From: Scolanthus callimorphus
Lineage: Eukaryota; Cnidaria; Anthozoa; Actiniaria; Edwardsiidae
Reading direction: 5' to 3'
DNA: 64,000 nt
NCBI GenBank assembly: GCA_033964015.1
Contig: CM066913.1
Span: forward strand, 29,786,790-29,850,789
Shown: piece by piece, positions 1-10,437 of the stretch
Numbering within the stretch: the stretch's first letter is position 1
Layout of the letters: each line of letters begins with the position of its first letter
Translations under genes and position numbers: made by a program
The notes under the pieces: generated by a model
The model's input: the letters and a program-made list of their open reading frames with translations, nothing else
What the model was told of the DNA's origin: nothing
Databases searched by the model: none

Positions 1-869
1 GATTCTATATTATTTCCCTTTTCCTTGTAAAACGATATAAAACGTCGTTTTAAAATAATTGTCAGGATAAATCAGTGTACGTAAACATGTGAAAAAGACA
101 TAAGAAAGATAAAACGACAAAAAGAATTAACTGTACAGCGGTTTCTTGTTTGGTTACCAGTCTCACACATTAATCCATCTCATATGACTCTTCCAATATC
201 GGCGGCATTGGCTGAAACCTCGGGGAAGGGGGGGAGGGGGAAGAACCCTTGATAAAAATAGATGGGGTGCTCGTCGGGAAAATTGATTTTAACCCCAAAA
301 GGGAAAGCAAATGGGTGTGGTCAACAGATACTTTTACCCCTAGGTGGTAGCAAATTGGACGAAAAATTGCAAGGGAAGTCCTCTTTGACTTGTACGTGGG
401 AACTGGGGAAATAATCTGCAAGAAGGCAGGGTAGAAGAATCGAGCAAGACACGTGGGTTTGCAGACCTCGCTTTGAAGATCGATTAACCACATAGAACCT
501 GGAAGCCAGAAAAAAGCTCAAATTTTGTCTTGGCACGGTTGACATGATAATGTTTGTCAAAAGTGAATCAATATCGCTTATTGTTCGGGTCATTCAAAGA
601 CTCGTAGACTAGAGTCATACATTACTATTAGCAGTAAAACTACTGTGGATCTGTGGACTCCGCAGTTAGCAAAACCGCTCAGAAAAGGATGACTGAAATA
701 AATATACCTGATAGCCACATGCGTTTAAGAGAATTCTTTACAAACTTTTGCTTGTATTAGAGTGGTTTCAATAAATCCATAAAACACATTGGAACTACCA
801 AAGAGTCATAGTCAAGGCAGCATATTAAAAGAGAACAATTGAGGTAGAGCGTAATAGTGTGTAATACGC
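1..869. other. Left flank, no gene recognised
   Basis: I see no convincing exon here. The open frames on the minus strand at about 170-590 are short, lack splice context and resemble no family I know. The stretch ends where the Ngaro-like element begins, in the sequence GCT|ACTAT, which shares the ACTAT core with the right end of the element. Confidence 0.5.
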
Positions 870-1037
870 TACTATTCGAGCTGAACTAACTAATTAGAAC
901 ATCGCTAAGCGTGTTATAAAATAACTTTGTAACCCCTAGGGGGTTCCCACCATGCTTTGCGGCCCTTGGTTAAATACGCCCTACCTCGAGGTTTCATTTC
1001 ACACAGTCAGCGCCTTGGACGGGACGCTCCGGGTTTT
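870..1037 (+). repeat. Split direct repeat A1 of the Ngaro-like element
   Basis: This 168-bp segment recurs at 6963-7131 with a single indel (AATACGCC here, AATAACGCC there). It starts TACTATTCGAGC and ends in CTCCGGGTTTT. It lies at the extreme 5' end of the element and probably holds the promoter and 5' untranslated leader, since gag begins 51 bp after it. Confidence 0.9.
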
Positions 1038-1088
1038 TTCTCCACGTTTCGTTCCTGTTAGTGCTACAACCAACACCAGCCCTCTGCA

Positions 1089-3017
1089 ATGACGGAACCT
1101 GTTGGAAACCTTCCACCGCTTCTTCCTGTCGTGGCCCCTGTTCGCCCTGCGAATCCTATTCAAGTTCAAGAGCCGCTAGTAGCAAACCAAGCTGCTGTCC
1201 AGCCGAATGTTCAAGTTGGTCCGGCCGTTGTTCCACCTAATGGTCCAGTTCCTGTTCAGCCTAATGCTCCAGTTCCTGCTCAGCCTAATGCTGCAATTAC
1301 CGTTCAGCCTAATGCAGAGGTATATATTTTTTGGTCTTTATAGTTCTGTTTAGCTTCAGTTACTAGGATTTGCATTAGTGTGTTCGCTCGGGTATAACGG
1401 TCTTTTCAGTTTGTCACGTCGTCTTTTGTTAAGTTTTACTCCTTTGCGTACGTCTTAGTAGCTCATTAGTTCATTGTTTTAGCTACCGTTTCGTCGTCTT
1501 AGCTCTTCGCTCGTTTTTTGTTTTATTCGGTTTAGTTTTCGTAGTGTTCACTCATCATCTTTTAGTTTTCCGTTAGCTATCTCTATTCAGGTGTTTTTCT
1601 TATTCTGTATAGTATTTTTTAGCTTAGGTAAGGTAATATTTAGTACTCGGTTGTGGTCTGGGACGAGGGAATGGACGGAACTACGAATGTTATATATGGA
1701 TTCTGCGCTCCGGGAGCGTGATGGTCGGGGACCATGAATTTTTCGCGCTTTTCCGGGACCACGGAATGGACGGGATTAAGGATAAAAAACGGGTTTTGTG
1801 CTCCGGGAGTGCAAGATGGTCCGGGACCAGGGAATGGACGGGATTACGGATAAAAACGGGTTTTTTTGTGCTCCGGGAGCGCAAGATGGTCTGGGACCAC
1901 AGATTTCAGAAAACGAGTTTTTTCGCGCACCGGGTGCGCAAAAGGATCTCGGTCCACGGAATGGACGGGACTACGGATAAAAACGGTTTTTGCGCTCCGG
2001 GAGTGCAGGATGGTCTGGGACCACAGATTTCAGGAAACGAGTTTTTTCGCGCACCGGGTGCGCAAAAGGATCTCGGTCCACGGAATGGACGGGACTACGG
2101 ATAAAAACGGTTTTTGCGCTCCGGGAGTGCAGGATGGTCTGGGACCACAGATTTCAGGAAGCGAGTTTTTCGCGCTCCGGGAGCGCAAGATGGTCCGGGA
2201 CCACGGAATGGACGAAACTACGGATAAAACGGGTTTTTCGCGCTCTGGGAGCGCAAGATGGTCTGTGACCACGAAATGGACGGGATTTAAACGGGCTTTT
2301 CGCGCTCCGGAAGCGCAAGATGATTTGAGATCACGGAATGGACGGAATTACGGATAGAAACGGGTTTTTCGCGCTCCGGAAGCGCAAGATTTGGGATCAC
2401 GGAATGATCGGTAAGATGGCAGATAATTTACGTATTTCTGAGTTCTGATCCGTACTTTCTTGTCTTCGTTTTCTCAGCCCGCTGAACGCATTAGAATTCT
2501 GGAAGAGAAGTTACGACTCATGGAGGAAAGACAACAAGAGAATTCAGTGGAAGTTTCCCTTCAGACAGTTAGGCAGTTACTAACAAAACCTGAAGTTGTC
2601 TATGATAAATGGGAAACAACAAGTTATGTCGAGGCCTTGGTAAAGGCGGCAAGGGTATCAGCGCACGATAAGGCTGACTCATATGCGGCTATCCTAGGCG
2701 AGATCAAGGGAAGACTGGATATTCACCCGCTCGCCCATCGGCGTTTGGTGTTAGGGTTACTTGGCGATCCTGTCCAGGCAAAAGTGGCTAAAGATACAGC
2801 CGCCATCCTGAAGTCCGTTAGAAGTGAACACGGAGGGGCGGAGTCAACATACCGTCAGTTCAGGCAGCAGCAGCCGCGCTACCGTCAGCGCTACCAGCCT
2901 TACCAGCCTTTTCGGGGTCGTGCAGGTCGTGGAGCGGCTCAGTGCTTTAGATGTGGAAAGTATGGCCATTTCGCTAGAGATTGCTCTAATAATGATGTGA
3001 GATCGCGTCGCTCTTAG
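1089..3017 (+). CDS. gag: Gag-like ORF1, two exons, zinc knuckle
   Basis: This is the nucleocapsid-like protein of the Ngaro element. Exon 1 (1089-1319) starts at the first ATG after A1 and encodes a Pro/Gln/Val-rich repeated stretch of the type PVPAQPNA. It ends in GAG|GTATAT. Exon 2 (2478-3017) follows TTTTCTCAG and opens with a short charged helix, probably coiled coil (RILEEKLRLMEERQQ), then an Arg/Gly-rich segment and one CCHC knuckle, CFRCGKYGHFARDC, at 2943-2984 (CX2CX4HX4C). Both splice sites are phase 0 and the joined frame is 256 residues without a break. The intron (1320-2477) is filled by a hairpin minisatellite. The CCHC and the position identify it as Gag. The intron is inferred from splice consensus and frame and has not been tested with RNA. 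Without splicing, exon 1 stops shortly after the donor. Confidence 0.75.
1650..2405 (+). repeat. Hairpin minisatellite inside the gag intron
   Basis: This is a tandem array with a basic period of about 68 bp. Each unit carries GGACCACGGAATGGACGGG and the palindrome GCGCTCCGGGAGCGC (7-bp stem, one-base loop). A longer 124-bp unit is repeated almost exactly, with GGATCTCGGTCC at 1944 and again at 2068. Several frames stay open across parts of the array, but the peptide is repetitive and unlike Gag, so I read it as intronic filler. It may expand and contract between copies of the element. Confidence 0.8.
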
Positions 3018-3282
3018 AACGCGTCGCTTTTAGAGAACGCGTCACTCTGATTGTAATGCGTCTATAAGCTTGTTCTAAAATAAAAGGTGTTATCTATTCA
3101 TAGTGTGTTTATCTTTCCGCTATATTAGGTGCGCGTAATTTTTTATTTGACCCTAGGGGGCTTACTGAAGGTCCTTCACTGATTTTCCAGTTCCTGGGTC
3201 AACGTAGGATAGGTTCCCTTGCGCGGCGTATCCACTCCCTCAGTTTTTCGTTTAAAGTTTTTTATTTTTAATTTTCCCTTAG

Positions 3283-5421
3283 GTGGTTTCTGGACAAAAT
3301 GACGTATGGTGTAACGTCGCTGGGGAACCTATAACCTTCGTTGGCCCCACCATTCCTATCTCAGTCATCGCAAAAAAGCCTCATCTCGCTAGGGTTTCGG
3401 AACTTCGGTTTAGAAATCCAGATCGTTTCCAAGCGGGGAATATACACAGGCATCCTGAAGTCTGGAGTTCTCTCATCCATCACCATGCCTGCGAACACGC
3501 TGACCTTATTAAGATTATTGAAGAGGGTGTGCGTATTACTGATTTCTTTGGGCCATTTTGTGGAAATTTTAAGGGTCGCTCCTACAACTCTCCTACTCCG
3601 CCCTCTGCTCTATTTAGCAATTCCGTCTCTTGTGAAGAGTTTAAAGATTTTGTTTCCTCTACTGTTAAGAATTGGCTGGAACAAGGTGTAATTTCCCGTA
3701 TCGGAAGTGTAGGACAGTGCGCCCCACCGTATTTGGTCCTTCCCCTTACAGTAGAACCCACAAAACCTCGTTTGTGCCACGACGAGAGGTTTTTGAACCT
3801 GTGGATCAAAGATCTCCCTTTCAAATTAGACCACTTGTGTGATCTCCCTCGATACGTACTGCCAGGGCATTTCCAGTCTTCGTGTGACGATAAGAGCGGT
3901 TACCAACATGTCTTCTTACATCCAGACTCTTACAAGTATTTTGGTTTTGCTTGGGATGGGATCTATTATGTTTTTGTCACTCTACCATTCGGTTGGAAAG
4001 CGAGTGTGTATTTGTACCATAACCTGGATTTAGTTATTACCAGTGCTGCAAGGTCGCTTGGCGCTCCGGTTTCGCAGTATATTGACGATAGACATGTTGG
4101 CCAGTTGTTTCCCTTCAATTCTCAGCAGGTGCAGCCTAGTGAGCAACTGGCAGAAGCAAGTCTCTATATTGTACTATCCCTGTTAATCTCCGCTGGATAT
4201 TACATTAATATTGGCAAAAGTTCTCTCAAGCCTACCACTTCCATCCGTTTTTTGGGCTTTATTTCTGACTCGATTTGCCAGGCGTTCTTTCTACCTAGTG
4301 ATAAAAAGCAGAAATTTATCGCTTTGCGAGAGCAGATTTTACAGTCTGATACAACCACTCTTAAGAGTTTACAGCGTTTCGCAGGGAAAGCGGTGTCTTT
4401 TAGCCTAGCAATTCCAGGATGCAGACTTTATGCGCGAGAGATCTTCAAGGCTATTGGGAAGTTTGCCAGGAATGCACGAGTTATTCATGTAGAAGGACCG
4501 TTGAAGACAGAGATCCTGGAGTGGAGATTCATCGATAACTGCACTGGGTGTTTACCATGGCGTTCAGAGAAACACCTCGCTATTAAGTTATGCTGTGACG
4601 CGTCCAAGAGGGCGTGGGGCGCGATTTTGTTTTCAGAGGGTCATCAACATACCGTGCGCGACTATTGGCTAGACCCAGAGGCTGATATCAATGTTCTGGA
4701 GGCTAGAGCCTTGAAGTGTGCTTTGCACTCTTTTCATGATGCCATCAGTGACAAAAGAGTTGACGTTTCTACGGATAGCGCCACGCTCAAGGCCGCTTGG
4801 GAAAATGGTGGCTGTAAGAGCTCCTGTGTTAATGTGGAACTGAAAGAGATCGAAAGTTTGTCCCGTACCTTTAATTTCGCACTAACCATGAAGCACGTCC
4901 CATCATCCGAGAACCCCGCAGATGGCCCGTCTAGGGTGTGTTCCGGCCTCGATTCTATGTTGTCCAAGGAAGCCTGGGTCTTGGTAGAATCCAAGTTTGG
5001 TCCTCACACTTTCGATCTCATGTCTTTGGACAGTAACTGTCAGAGGGATCGCTCGGGGCGTCCACTCCCCCACTATACGCCATGGAGAACCCCCCTCTCA
5101 GCTGGAGTTAACGTCTTCGCGCAGCCTTTCCCTTCACGAGAGCACAACGTCTATGTTTTTCCGCCCTATGTGCTCATTGGTCCACTACTAAGGTTTCTGT
5201 TTGACTTTCGTCAGGACCTTACGTTCACTATCGTAGTTCCACGGCTGTTTCCGCTTCGCTAGTGGTGGGCTATGTTACAGTCTTTTGCGGTGGATAGCCT
5301 ACTCCTTGGAAAAAGGGGTTCCAAGTCAACACTTCTTTACCCCTCTCGCGCTTCCCCTGTTTTCGTACCTGCGTCTTTGCCTTGGGACTTATGGGCCTTC
5401 CGTTGTATCCTTACTACATGA
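3283..5421 (+). CDS. RT-RH: Reverse transcriptase / RNase H polyprotein (one internal stop)
   Basis: This is the RNA-directed DNA polymerase and RNase H of the Ngaro element. Counting from 3283, the RT active-site motif YIDD lies at residues 266-269, preceded by LPFGWKAS-type fingers/palm sequence. RNase H follows with its acidic residues D439 (CCDAS), E473 (LEAR), D498 (TDS) and D547 (NPAD). After RNase H comes a conserved tail with NVYVFPPYVLIGPLLRFL, which I recall as typical of Ngaro polyproteins. TAG at 5260-5262 interrupts the frame between PLR and WWAMLQS. The same frame continues coherently to TGA at 5419-5421, so this stop is probably a substitution in this copy. No ATG starts the frame. 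It opens directly after a pyrimidine-rich tract ending TTAG at 3282, so splicing or another internal expression mode is likely. The rest of the frame is intact. Confidence 0.92.
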
Positions 5422-5447
5422 GTGTTTACATCTATTTTTCATTATAG

Positions 5448-6699
5448 ACTCCACGCCCTTGGAAACCTGCTTTGAAATGCAAGGCGTGTCTCTATCCTAA
5501 CGATAGCGACGCCAACTATTGTCAAGCTTGTGGGTCTACAACCCCTTTAGGGGTTTGCAACAATAGTGACAGTCAAGATATTATTGATTTTCAAGCAATC
5601 AGTCATCGCTTTGAAAAGTTTAAAACAACGGTCCACGAAAAGCCCTATGAGCGGCAAAAGGATGCTTTAGAAGTCAGCTTAGCCAATTTCCTTAGTCGTT
5701 TGGCTCCACCGAAGGTGTTATTAGCCGCTACAGCTGATGATTTGATTATGTTTCTAATTAGTAAAGATAAAAAGGAAAACAGATATTACACGAAAGTGAC
5801 TGCTTGGGAAGTAGTTGTTCCTGCCCAAAGCACCTGGCAGCTGGCACTGTAGACAGTTATGTAGGGAAACTCAGAGCAATTTTTAATAGATTAGGTCGCA
5901 CAGATAACTGTAATCCTGCTTCGCATCCTCAGGTGAAGGATTACATTAAGTTTGTAAAGGAGGAGCAAGCTCAGCACGCTGTAAAACCGCGTCAGGCGAT
6001 TCCTGTGTTTTACGATAAGTTCTGCCAGCTCGTTTCACACTTACGGGGTCGTATTGCGGGGAGTTCTCAACTTTCTCCTCTAGAACAATATATGCTTGTC
6101 AGAGATACTACCTTTTTTGTGACTGATTTTTTCTCTGGCGATAGAGCGTCAGATTTGGGTCGTTTGCGTTTTAGCCAGGTCTTTCGTTTAAAGGATCGTG
6201 AGGGTTTCCTACTTCATTTCACTTTTGGTAAATCTTTGCGTTCGGCTGGTGTCTCTAGATCTTTTGTTCTCCTATCAGTTCCGGACAAGAGAGTATGTCC
6301 GGTGTTTTGGCTCACTTATTATATTACTTCTTGTACAGCTTTAAACGTTCCTTTTGATAGTGAGTCTTTCCTCTTTAGGGTCACAGAGAATAAAAAAAGA
6401 GTGTCCACACGCCCTTTTTGAGTTCAGCGGTTTCAGGGCGTTTGCGTTTGCACTTCAGAGCTGCGGGGATATATGGCGGTGAGACACCGCATAGTTTTCG
6501 GGTAGGCTTATCTAATACCCTTAAGCAACTTGGCTGTACATCGGACCAGATAGCGCAGTATATAGGATGGCGTAGTACCTCCATGGCAGAGCATTACACG
6601 CGCGCTTCTTCGGTAAATGCCCTCCTATCTTTGGTTGAGGAACTTTCTCCGCAGCTCTCAGTTGGCATTCAGCGGGACAGTTTTTCTCTTGCTATTTAA
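5448..6699 (+). CDS. YR: Tyrosine recombinase of the Ngaro element (two frameshifts)
   Basis: This is the site-specific recombinase that would integrate the circular cDNA. The frame opens after a TTTTTCATTATAG acceptor-like tract. An N-terminal zinc ribbon (CKACLYPNDSDANYCQACG) begins at about 5475, followed by a helical SAM-like DNA-binding part and then the catalytic domain. The catalytic set is present: Arg at 6143 (GDRASDL), His at 6490 and Arg at 6499 (HSFR), and the nucleophilic Tyr at 6595 (HYTR). Two single-base deletions break the frame, one near 5800 and one in the T run at 6415-6419. Allowing for both, the product would be about 417 residues, a normal length. The stop at 6697-6699 lies just upstream of an AATAAA. 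The copy is inactive as written, though the breaks may be assembly errors. Confidence 0.85.
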
Positions 6700-6708
6700 A
6701 CTTACAAA

Positions 6709-6714
6709 AATAAA
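6709..6714 (+). terminator. Polyadenylation signal of the Ngaro element
   Basis: AATAAA lies 10 bp after the recombinase stop codon, in the expected place for the shared 3' end of the element transcripts. Confidence 0.55.
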
Positions 6715-6904
6715 GAGTTTGATTGGTTTATATGTCTGATTATTGGGTGTGGGATATCCCCTACGTTAGTTTTGGGAGGGATCGTTTTGAGTTTTGGGGT
6801 AATTTGGAAGGAGTTTGGGGATATTTAGAGAGATTTTGGGGGTGTGTCGAGTAAGTTACTTGGCAGGCGAAATTAGTCAGCCAACGTATAGGGCACAGCA
6901 GGGA

Positions 6905-6968
6905 GCGGATCTCCCATAACTTAGCTTCGCGTTGTGATAATAGGTAGTCAGCGAGAATATATTACTAT
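6905..6968 (+). repeat. Split direct repeat B1
   Basis: This 64-bp segment (GCGGATCTCCCATAAC...) is repeated exactly at 7222-7285, offset by 317 bp. It abuts and overlaps the start of A2 by the core TTACTAT, recreating the joined-end sequence expected in the circular intermediate. Confidence 0.9.
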
Positions 6969-7131
6969 TCGAGCTGAACTAACTAATTAGAACATCGCTA
7001 AGCGTGTTATAAAATAACTTTGTAACCCCTAGGGGGTTCCCACCATGCTTTGCGGCCCTTGGTTAAATAACGCCCTACCTCGAGGTTTCATTTCACACAG
7101 TCAGCGCCTTGGACGGGACGCTCCGGGTTTT
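6963..7131 (+). repeat. Split direct repeat A2
   Basis: This is the internal copy of the 5' end (A1, 870-1037), identical apart from one inserted A. In Ngaro elements it serves as the template that lets reverse transcription complete the ends. Confidence 0.9.
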
Positions 7132-7221
7132 GAGCTCGTTTCGCCCCACCCTCCTCCCCTGGTGTTGGTTGTCCTGCAACCTTACAGCTTCTCGTTTGCC
7201 TGCCTATCACCACAGCAGTCC

Positions 7222-7285
7222 GCGGATCTCCCATAACTTAGCTTCGCGTTGTGATAATAGGTAGTCAGCGAGAATATATTACTAT
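7222..7285 (+). repeat. Split direct repeat B2 (right end of element)
   Basis: This is an exact copy of B1 and ends in ATTACTAT. The host sequence resumes as CTGCTTTACGG. No target duplication is visible beyond the shared ACTAT. Confidence 0.9.
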
Positions 7286-8989
7286 CTGCTTTACGGATTA
7301 ATGGAAACTACTCTAGAACAGTTTACACATCACTTTTTTACTCACTGGGATTTCTGGAAAAAAAAGTCTGACTGGGATTTCTGGAAAAAACGTTACTGGG
7401 ACTGGGATTTGGCGATTGGGACTGGGATTTGGCGAAAATTTACACTGGGAAATGGGATTGGGAGCCCCCCTTCTGGACCCTGTGAAAATGTCACGTGACT
7501 GGTCAATTTTCCTGCTTTTTTCGCTATGATATGAGGAAAAGTACTTACAGACCTTCCAAATAAGGTAAGGGGGGATTTCCTAATAAGGAAGCTTTGCAAC
7601 GTCGGCAAAACGACAGCTTTTGGCGAAATTTTCTTGATATGTGGAAAATCCAAACATTTCACATGCTTCTACCATGGGAAATCCAGCTTTTCCCATGAAT
7701 GAGGAGTTTATGCAGAAATTTCCTGTGGAGAGAGTAATGGCGTGATATGAGGGTCGAGCGATAGGTCATGGATTTTAATTGACATATCATAGCTGCTTAC
7801 GTAGCTAGCAAAATCTAGCACTTAGACGATAGGAAGCTATAATGCCTGTAAAATAAATATCACACACTGTAGTCAAATAATTCCTTTCATATTGCATTAA
7901 ACTTGAAGAGGGGAGTGTCAAATTAAAGGGCGTTGTTTACCAAGCGATAATTATCCCTTTAGCTTGCGTCAGGCTGATGCAGCAGCTGCCATCAGATTGG
8001 AGGAATACAAAATCACTCATTTTCTTCAGGTCTAACGGCTAATGATAATGGATCGCATGCAATATTTCTCTCTGAAATTATATAATGAAAAGCAACTCCC
8101 GCGATGACAGAGCGATATAAGACCATCACTAAGGTACGTGAAAGCGATGGTTTTATAGAAATAGCTCAAGCGTTTTTCAATGGAATATTAAACGCCAATC
8201 CAAGTTGGTAATGTAACTTTAACAAATAACTGAAAATTCGACACAACAGAAAATACGAATTTACTGTGATTTTCATTATTCAGCAACAGTGAAGCCGTGT
8301 TTTAGCGTCTCCTTCGATCGTATACAGCTAACACTTAGCAACAATATACATCATCAGAGGTGTTGAAAAAGGTACCCGGTTGCTTAGATGTTTGATTCAG
8401 GGAATGCTTTGGAAACGAAAGTAATTACTCGGTGTACAGTTCGCAGATTTATGAAAACCGCAATATAGTTAACGGTAAATGATAAAGAAAATTCCTGCAA
8501 AAAATACTTTAAAGTCTATAAAGGAATTGAGAAATGTAGCAAACGGTTAAAAATGTAAACCAACAATCAGCTATTCTCTGAAGGATTTTCGTACCTAAAC
8601 GAAATAGCAAAATAGCAAAACGGAAGGTGGCGAGGACGGCACTATCCACATATTCCCCACAAGAAAATAAGACTCGTCAGAACTGTAAATTAACGAGTCC
8701 ACCAAGCTTGGTAGTCATTTACAAATCTCTTTCGGAAGCCTACCAGGAGTGCCGTTATTTCATACACGTCTGATTTGTCTTTGGACTTTTAGTTTTTCGC
8801 CATGACATGGTGATTTAGTAAGCAAATAGAAACGTTAGAAACGTTTTTATCACCTAAAAATTGACAGTACAACTTTCGCATGGAAATCAAATTGTCTTAC
8901 TTGTTATAAAATCAATAAAGTATTTTTTTTTATAGCACGCAAACTCGCATAGGAATATAATAAAATGCGCGTTTTATTTAAGCTTTAGA
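7286..8989. other. Intergenic, low-complexity start, no gene
   Basis: At 7340-7440 short units of ACTGGGATTTGG and TTTCTGGAAAAAA are repeated irregularly. A TTCCCATGAATG motif and CCATGGGAAATCC near 7672-7700 recall the palindromes at 36160-36510. I see no exon or RNA gene in the rest. Confidence 0.5.
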
Positions 8990-9225
8990 GTGATGTTGGG
9001 AGAGACACGAGAACGTTGTAAAATCACCAAAAGCACGAGCCGCAGGCGAGTGATTTTAAAACGTTTCGAGTGTCCTTCCCAACATCACAAGTGCTCTATC
9101 CGCCGATATAAAGTCATAGAAAGTTGTGCTCTAATGCTTTTATGATACTTTATCGGTGAAATAGAGCATAGATTTGAACCAATCAGAGCTCGCGTTCTAT
9201 CGTAGCTATATTATAAAATTCTATA
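8990..9225. repeat. Dispersed repeat with foldback head (family copy 1)
   Basis: GTGATGTTGGGAGAGACACG (about 8992) and its imperfect complement ending in TTCCCAACATCAC (about 9089) form a hairpin. It is followed by TCGGTGAAATAGAGCATAG and a CCAATCAGAGCTCGCG motif. A diverged copy of the second half lies at 41690-41860 and a fragment of the head at 53800-53880, so this is an interspersed element. Confidence 0.7.
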
Positions 9226-9451
9226 CTGATTTTACTTCAAAAATAGTACTTTTGACCACCAGGCTAGTTAAGTTGTCTTTAAAATGCGGTTGTCAGAAGC
9301 CAGATCGGAAATTCAACCCCATTTCAACTCGTCAAATATCCGATCATTCATATTAACGTTTCCTGAATACTTTCAAACACCTTGTCAGAGAACTTGACGA
9401 GCTCTACAAAGAGAGAACACCAGGATACAATTTAGATTTTTCTGCCTAGCA

Positions 9452-9679
9452 ATAGGCCACCTGCACTAACTGGGTCACGTGACCCAAATCCAATATTCTG
9501 AGTAAAATCGTGTAAATTCAACTCGCTGCCATTTGCTCTATGTTAGAGATGTTATGCTGAAACTTCAGTTTCTGAATAATATCAGTTGATTCTTTGTATT
9601 TATGGAATTGATTTTGACAAAACATCTCGTTAAGAGGTAGTTTGGGTCACGTGACCAAGTTAGTGAAAGTGGCCTATTA
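9452..9679. mobile_element. Foldback MITE, 228 bp
   Basis: The left arm at 9452-9487 (ATAGGCCACCTGCACTAAC then GGGTCACGTGACCC) is complementary to the right arm at 9641-9679, with a few mismatches. Both arms contain a CACGTG palindrome. There is no ORF inside. Confidence 0.65.
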
Positions 9680-9996
9680 ATTTTGCATCAGATCGTGAAC
9701 TCCAATATTTTTAGAACTACAAACTGTCATTGCCCGGCGTACTCAGTCGCACGCCTTGTGAAATGTCGCCCTTTGACACATTTGAAATCCATGATTTCCA
9801 GTAAAGCGGGCTTTTAGTAGAAAGCTGTACTTAAATTAATTCTACTAATTCCGCTTTCCCCCTCTTTTCTGTCAATTCGACACTCCTTCCGCAAGTACGA
9901 TTTATGTGCTGTTTGTGTGGTTTTGGAATAATGGCGCCTTTCGGAAAACAAATTACAGCCCAAAAAAAATGGTACTTGAAGCAGCACACTTGTCAG

Positions 9997-10078
9997 ATGA
10001 AAACGGCGACGAAAGCTTTTGACTTAGCTGGCGTATTTGTGCTCTTGGTGATAACATTAGACGAGCTTGTCGTATCCT
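9997..10078 (+). CDS. Signal-peptide exon of the PAN/FReD gene (predicted)
   Basis: The ATG at 9997 opens a 27-residue stretch with Lys at positions 2 and 6 and a hydrophobic core AGVFVLLVIT, then ELVVS, which has the shape of a secretory signal peptide. A GT at 10079 gives a phase 1 donor (weak, GTGTGT). Joined to the acceptor at 10778 it completes a Ser codon and keeps the PAN frame open. With this exon, the two downstream introns and one restored base each in the PAN and last exons, the total coding length is an exact multiple of three (366 residues). The exon choice is inference from frame and position, so RNA evidence would decide it. Confidence 0.4.
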
Positions 10079-10148
10079 GTGTGTCATTTCAAATGAAAAT
10101 AAAATGCTCTCTTGAGCGGATGTCGTATCATTCATCAGTCCATACTAA

Positions 10149-10431
10149 AGGCTCATTCACACGGAGCGATTTCAGCTGCCATTTGAAGTATGATTTCTGT
10201 GACGATCCCACGCGCGGTATGAAAGGCCGGCGATTTTATGGCGATTTCACTTGCGATGTCGCCGCGACGTTTCCACTGCGATGCGGGTGCGATTTCAGTT
10301 CGCAAACAAACTGACAAATATCGCAGAGCCAAATCCCTGGCCGTTCACACCGCGCTATATGACGTCGACGATCGCCGCAAAAAATCGCACCTCAAATCGC
10401 AGTTAAGATCGCGCCGTGTGAACTGGCCTTA
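10149..10431. mobile_element. Foldback MITE in intron 1
   Basis: The ends are inverted: AAGGCTCATTCACACGGAGC at 10149 and GCGCCGTGTGAACTGGCCTT at 10431. The interior is packed with GCGATTT and its complement, so most of the element can pair with itself. The AAGGCC..TTCACACG ends recall a widespread class of animal MITEs. Confidence 0.7.
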
Positions 10432-10437
10432 AAAGTG

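Larger units (their letters stand above)
870..7285 (+). mobile_element. Ngaro-like DIRS (tyrosine-recombinase) retrotransposon
   Basis: This is a 6.4-kb element with three coding regions in the order gag (CCHC knuckle), RT/RNase H and tyrosine recombinase. It is bounded by split direct repeats: A1 at 870-1037, then after the ORFs B1 (6905-6968), A2 (6963-7131) and B2 (7222-7285). The A1...B1-A2-B2 arrangement is the hallmark of Ngaro-type DIRS elements, which integrate a circular DNA intermediate with a tyrosine recombinase instead of a DDE integrase and leave no target duplication. DIRS-1 proper has inverted terminal repeats, so Ngaro fits better. The B1/A2 junction reads ATT-ACTAT-TCGAGC. 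The left end reads GCT-ACTAT-TCG and the right end ATT-ACTAT-CTG, so ACTAT is the likely crossover core. A1 and A2 differ by about one base, so insertion is recent. The copy carries one nonsense codon and two single-base frameshifts. Confidence 0.9.

Noticed and set aside
1718..2357. Repeated-peptide protein encoded by the array in the gag intron
   Set aside because: The open frames come from a tandem repeat with few stops, switch frame with the 124-bp unit and have no start context; the splice sites around the array explain the structure better.
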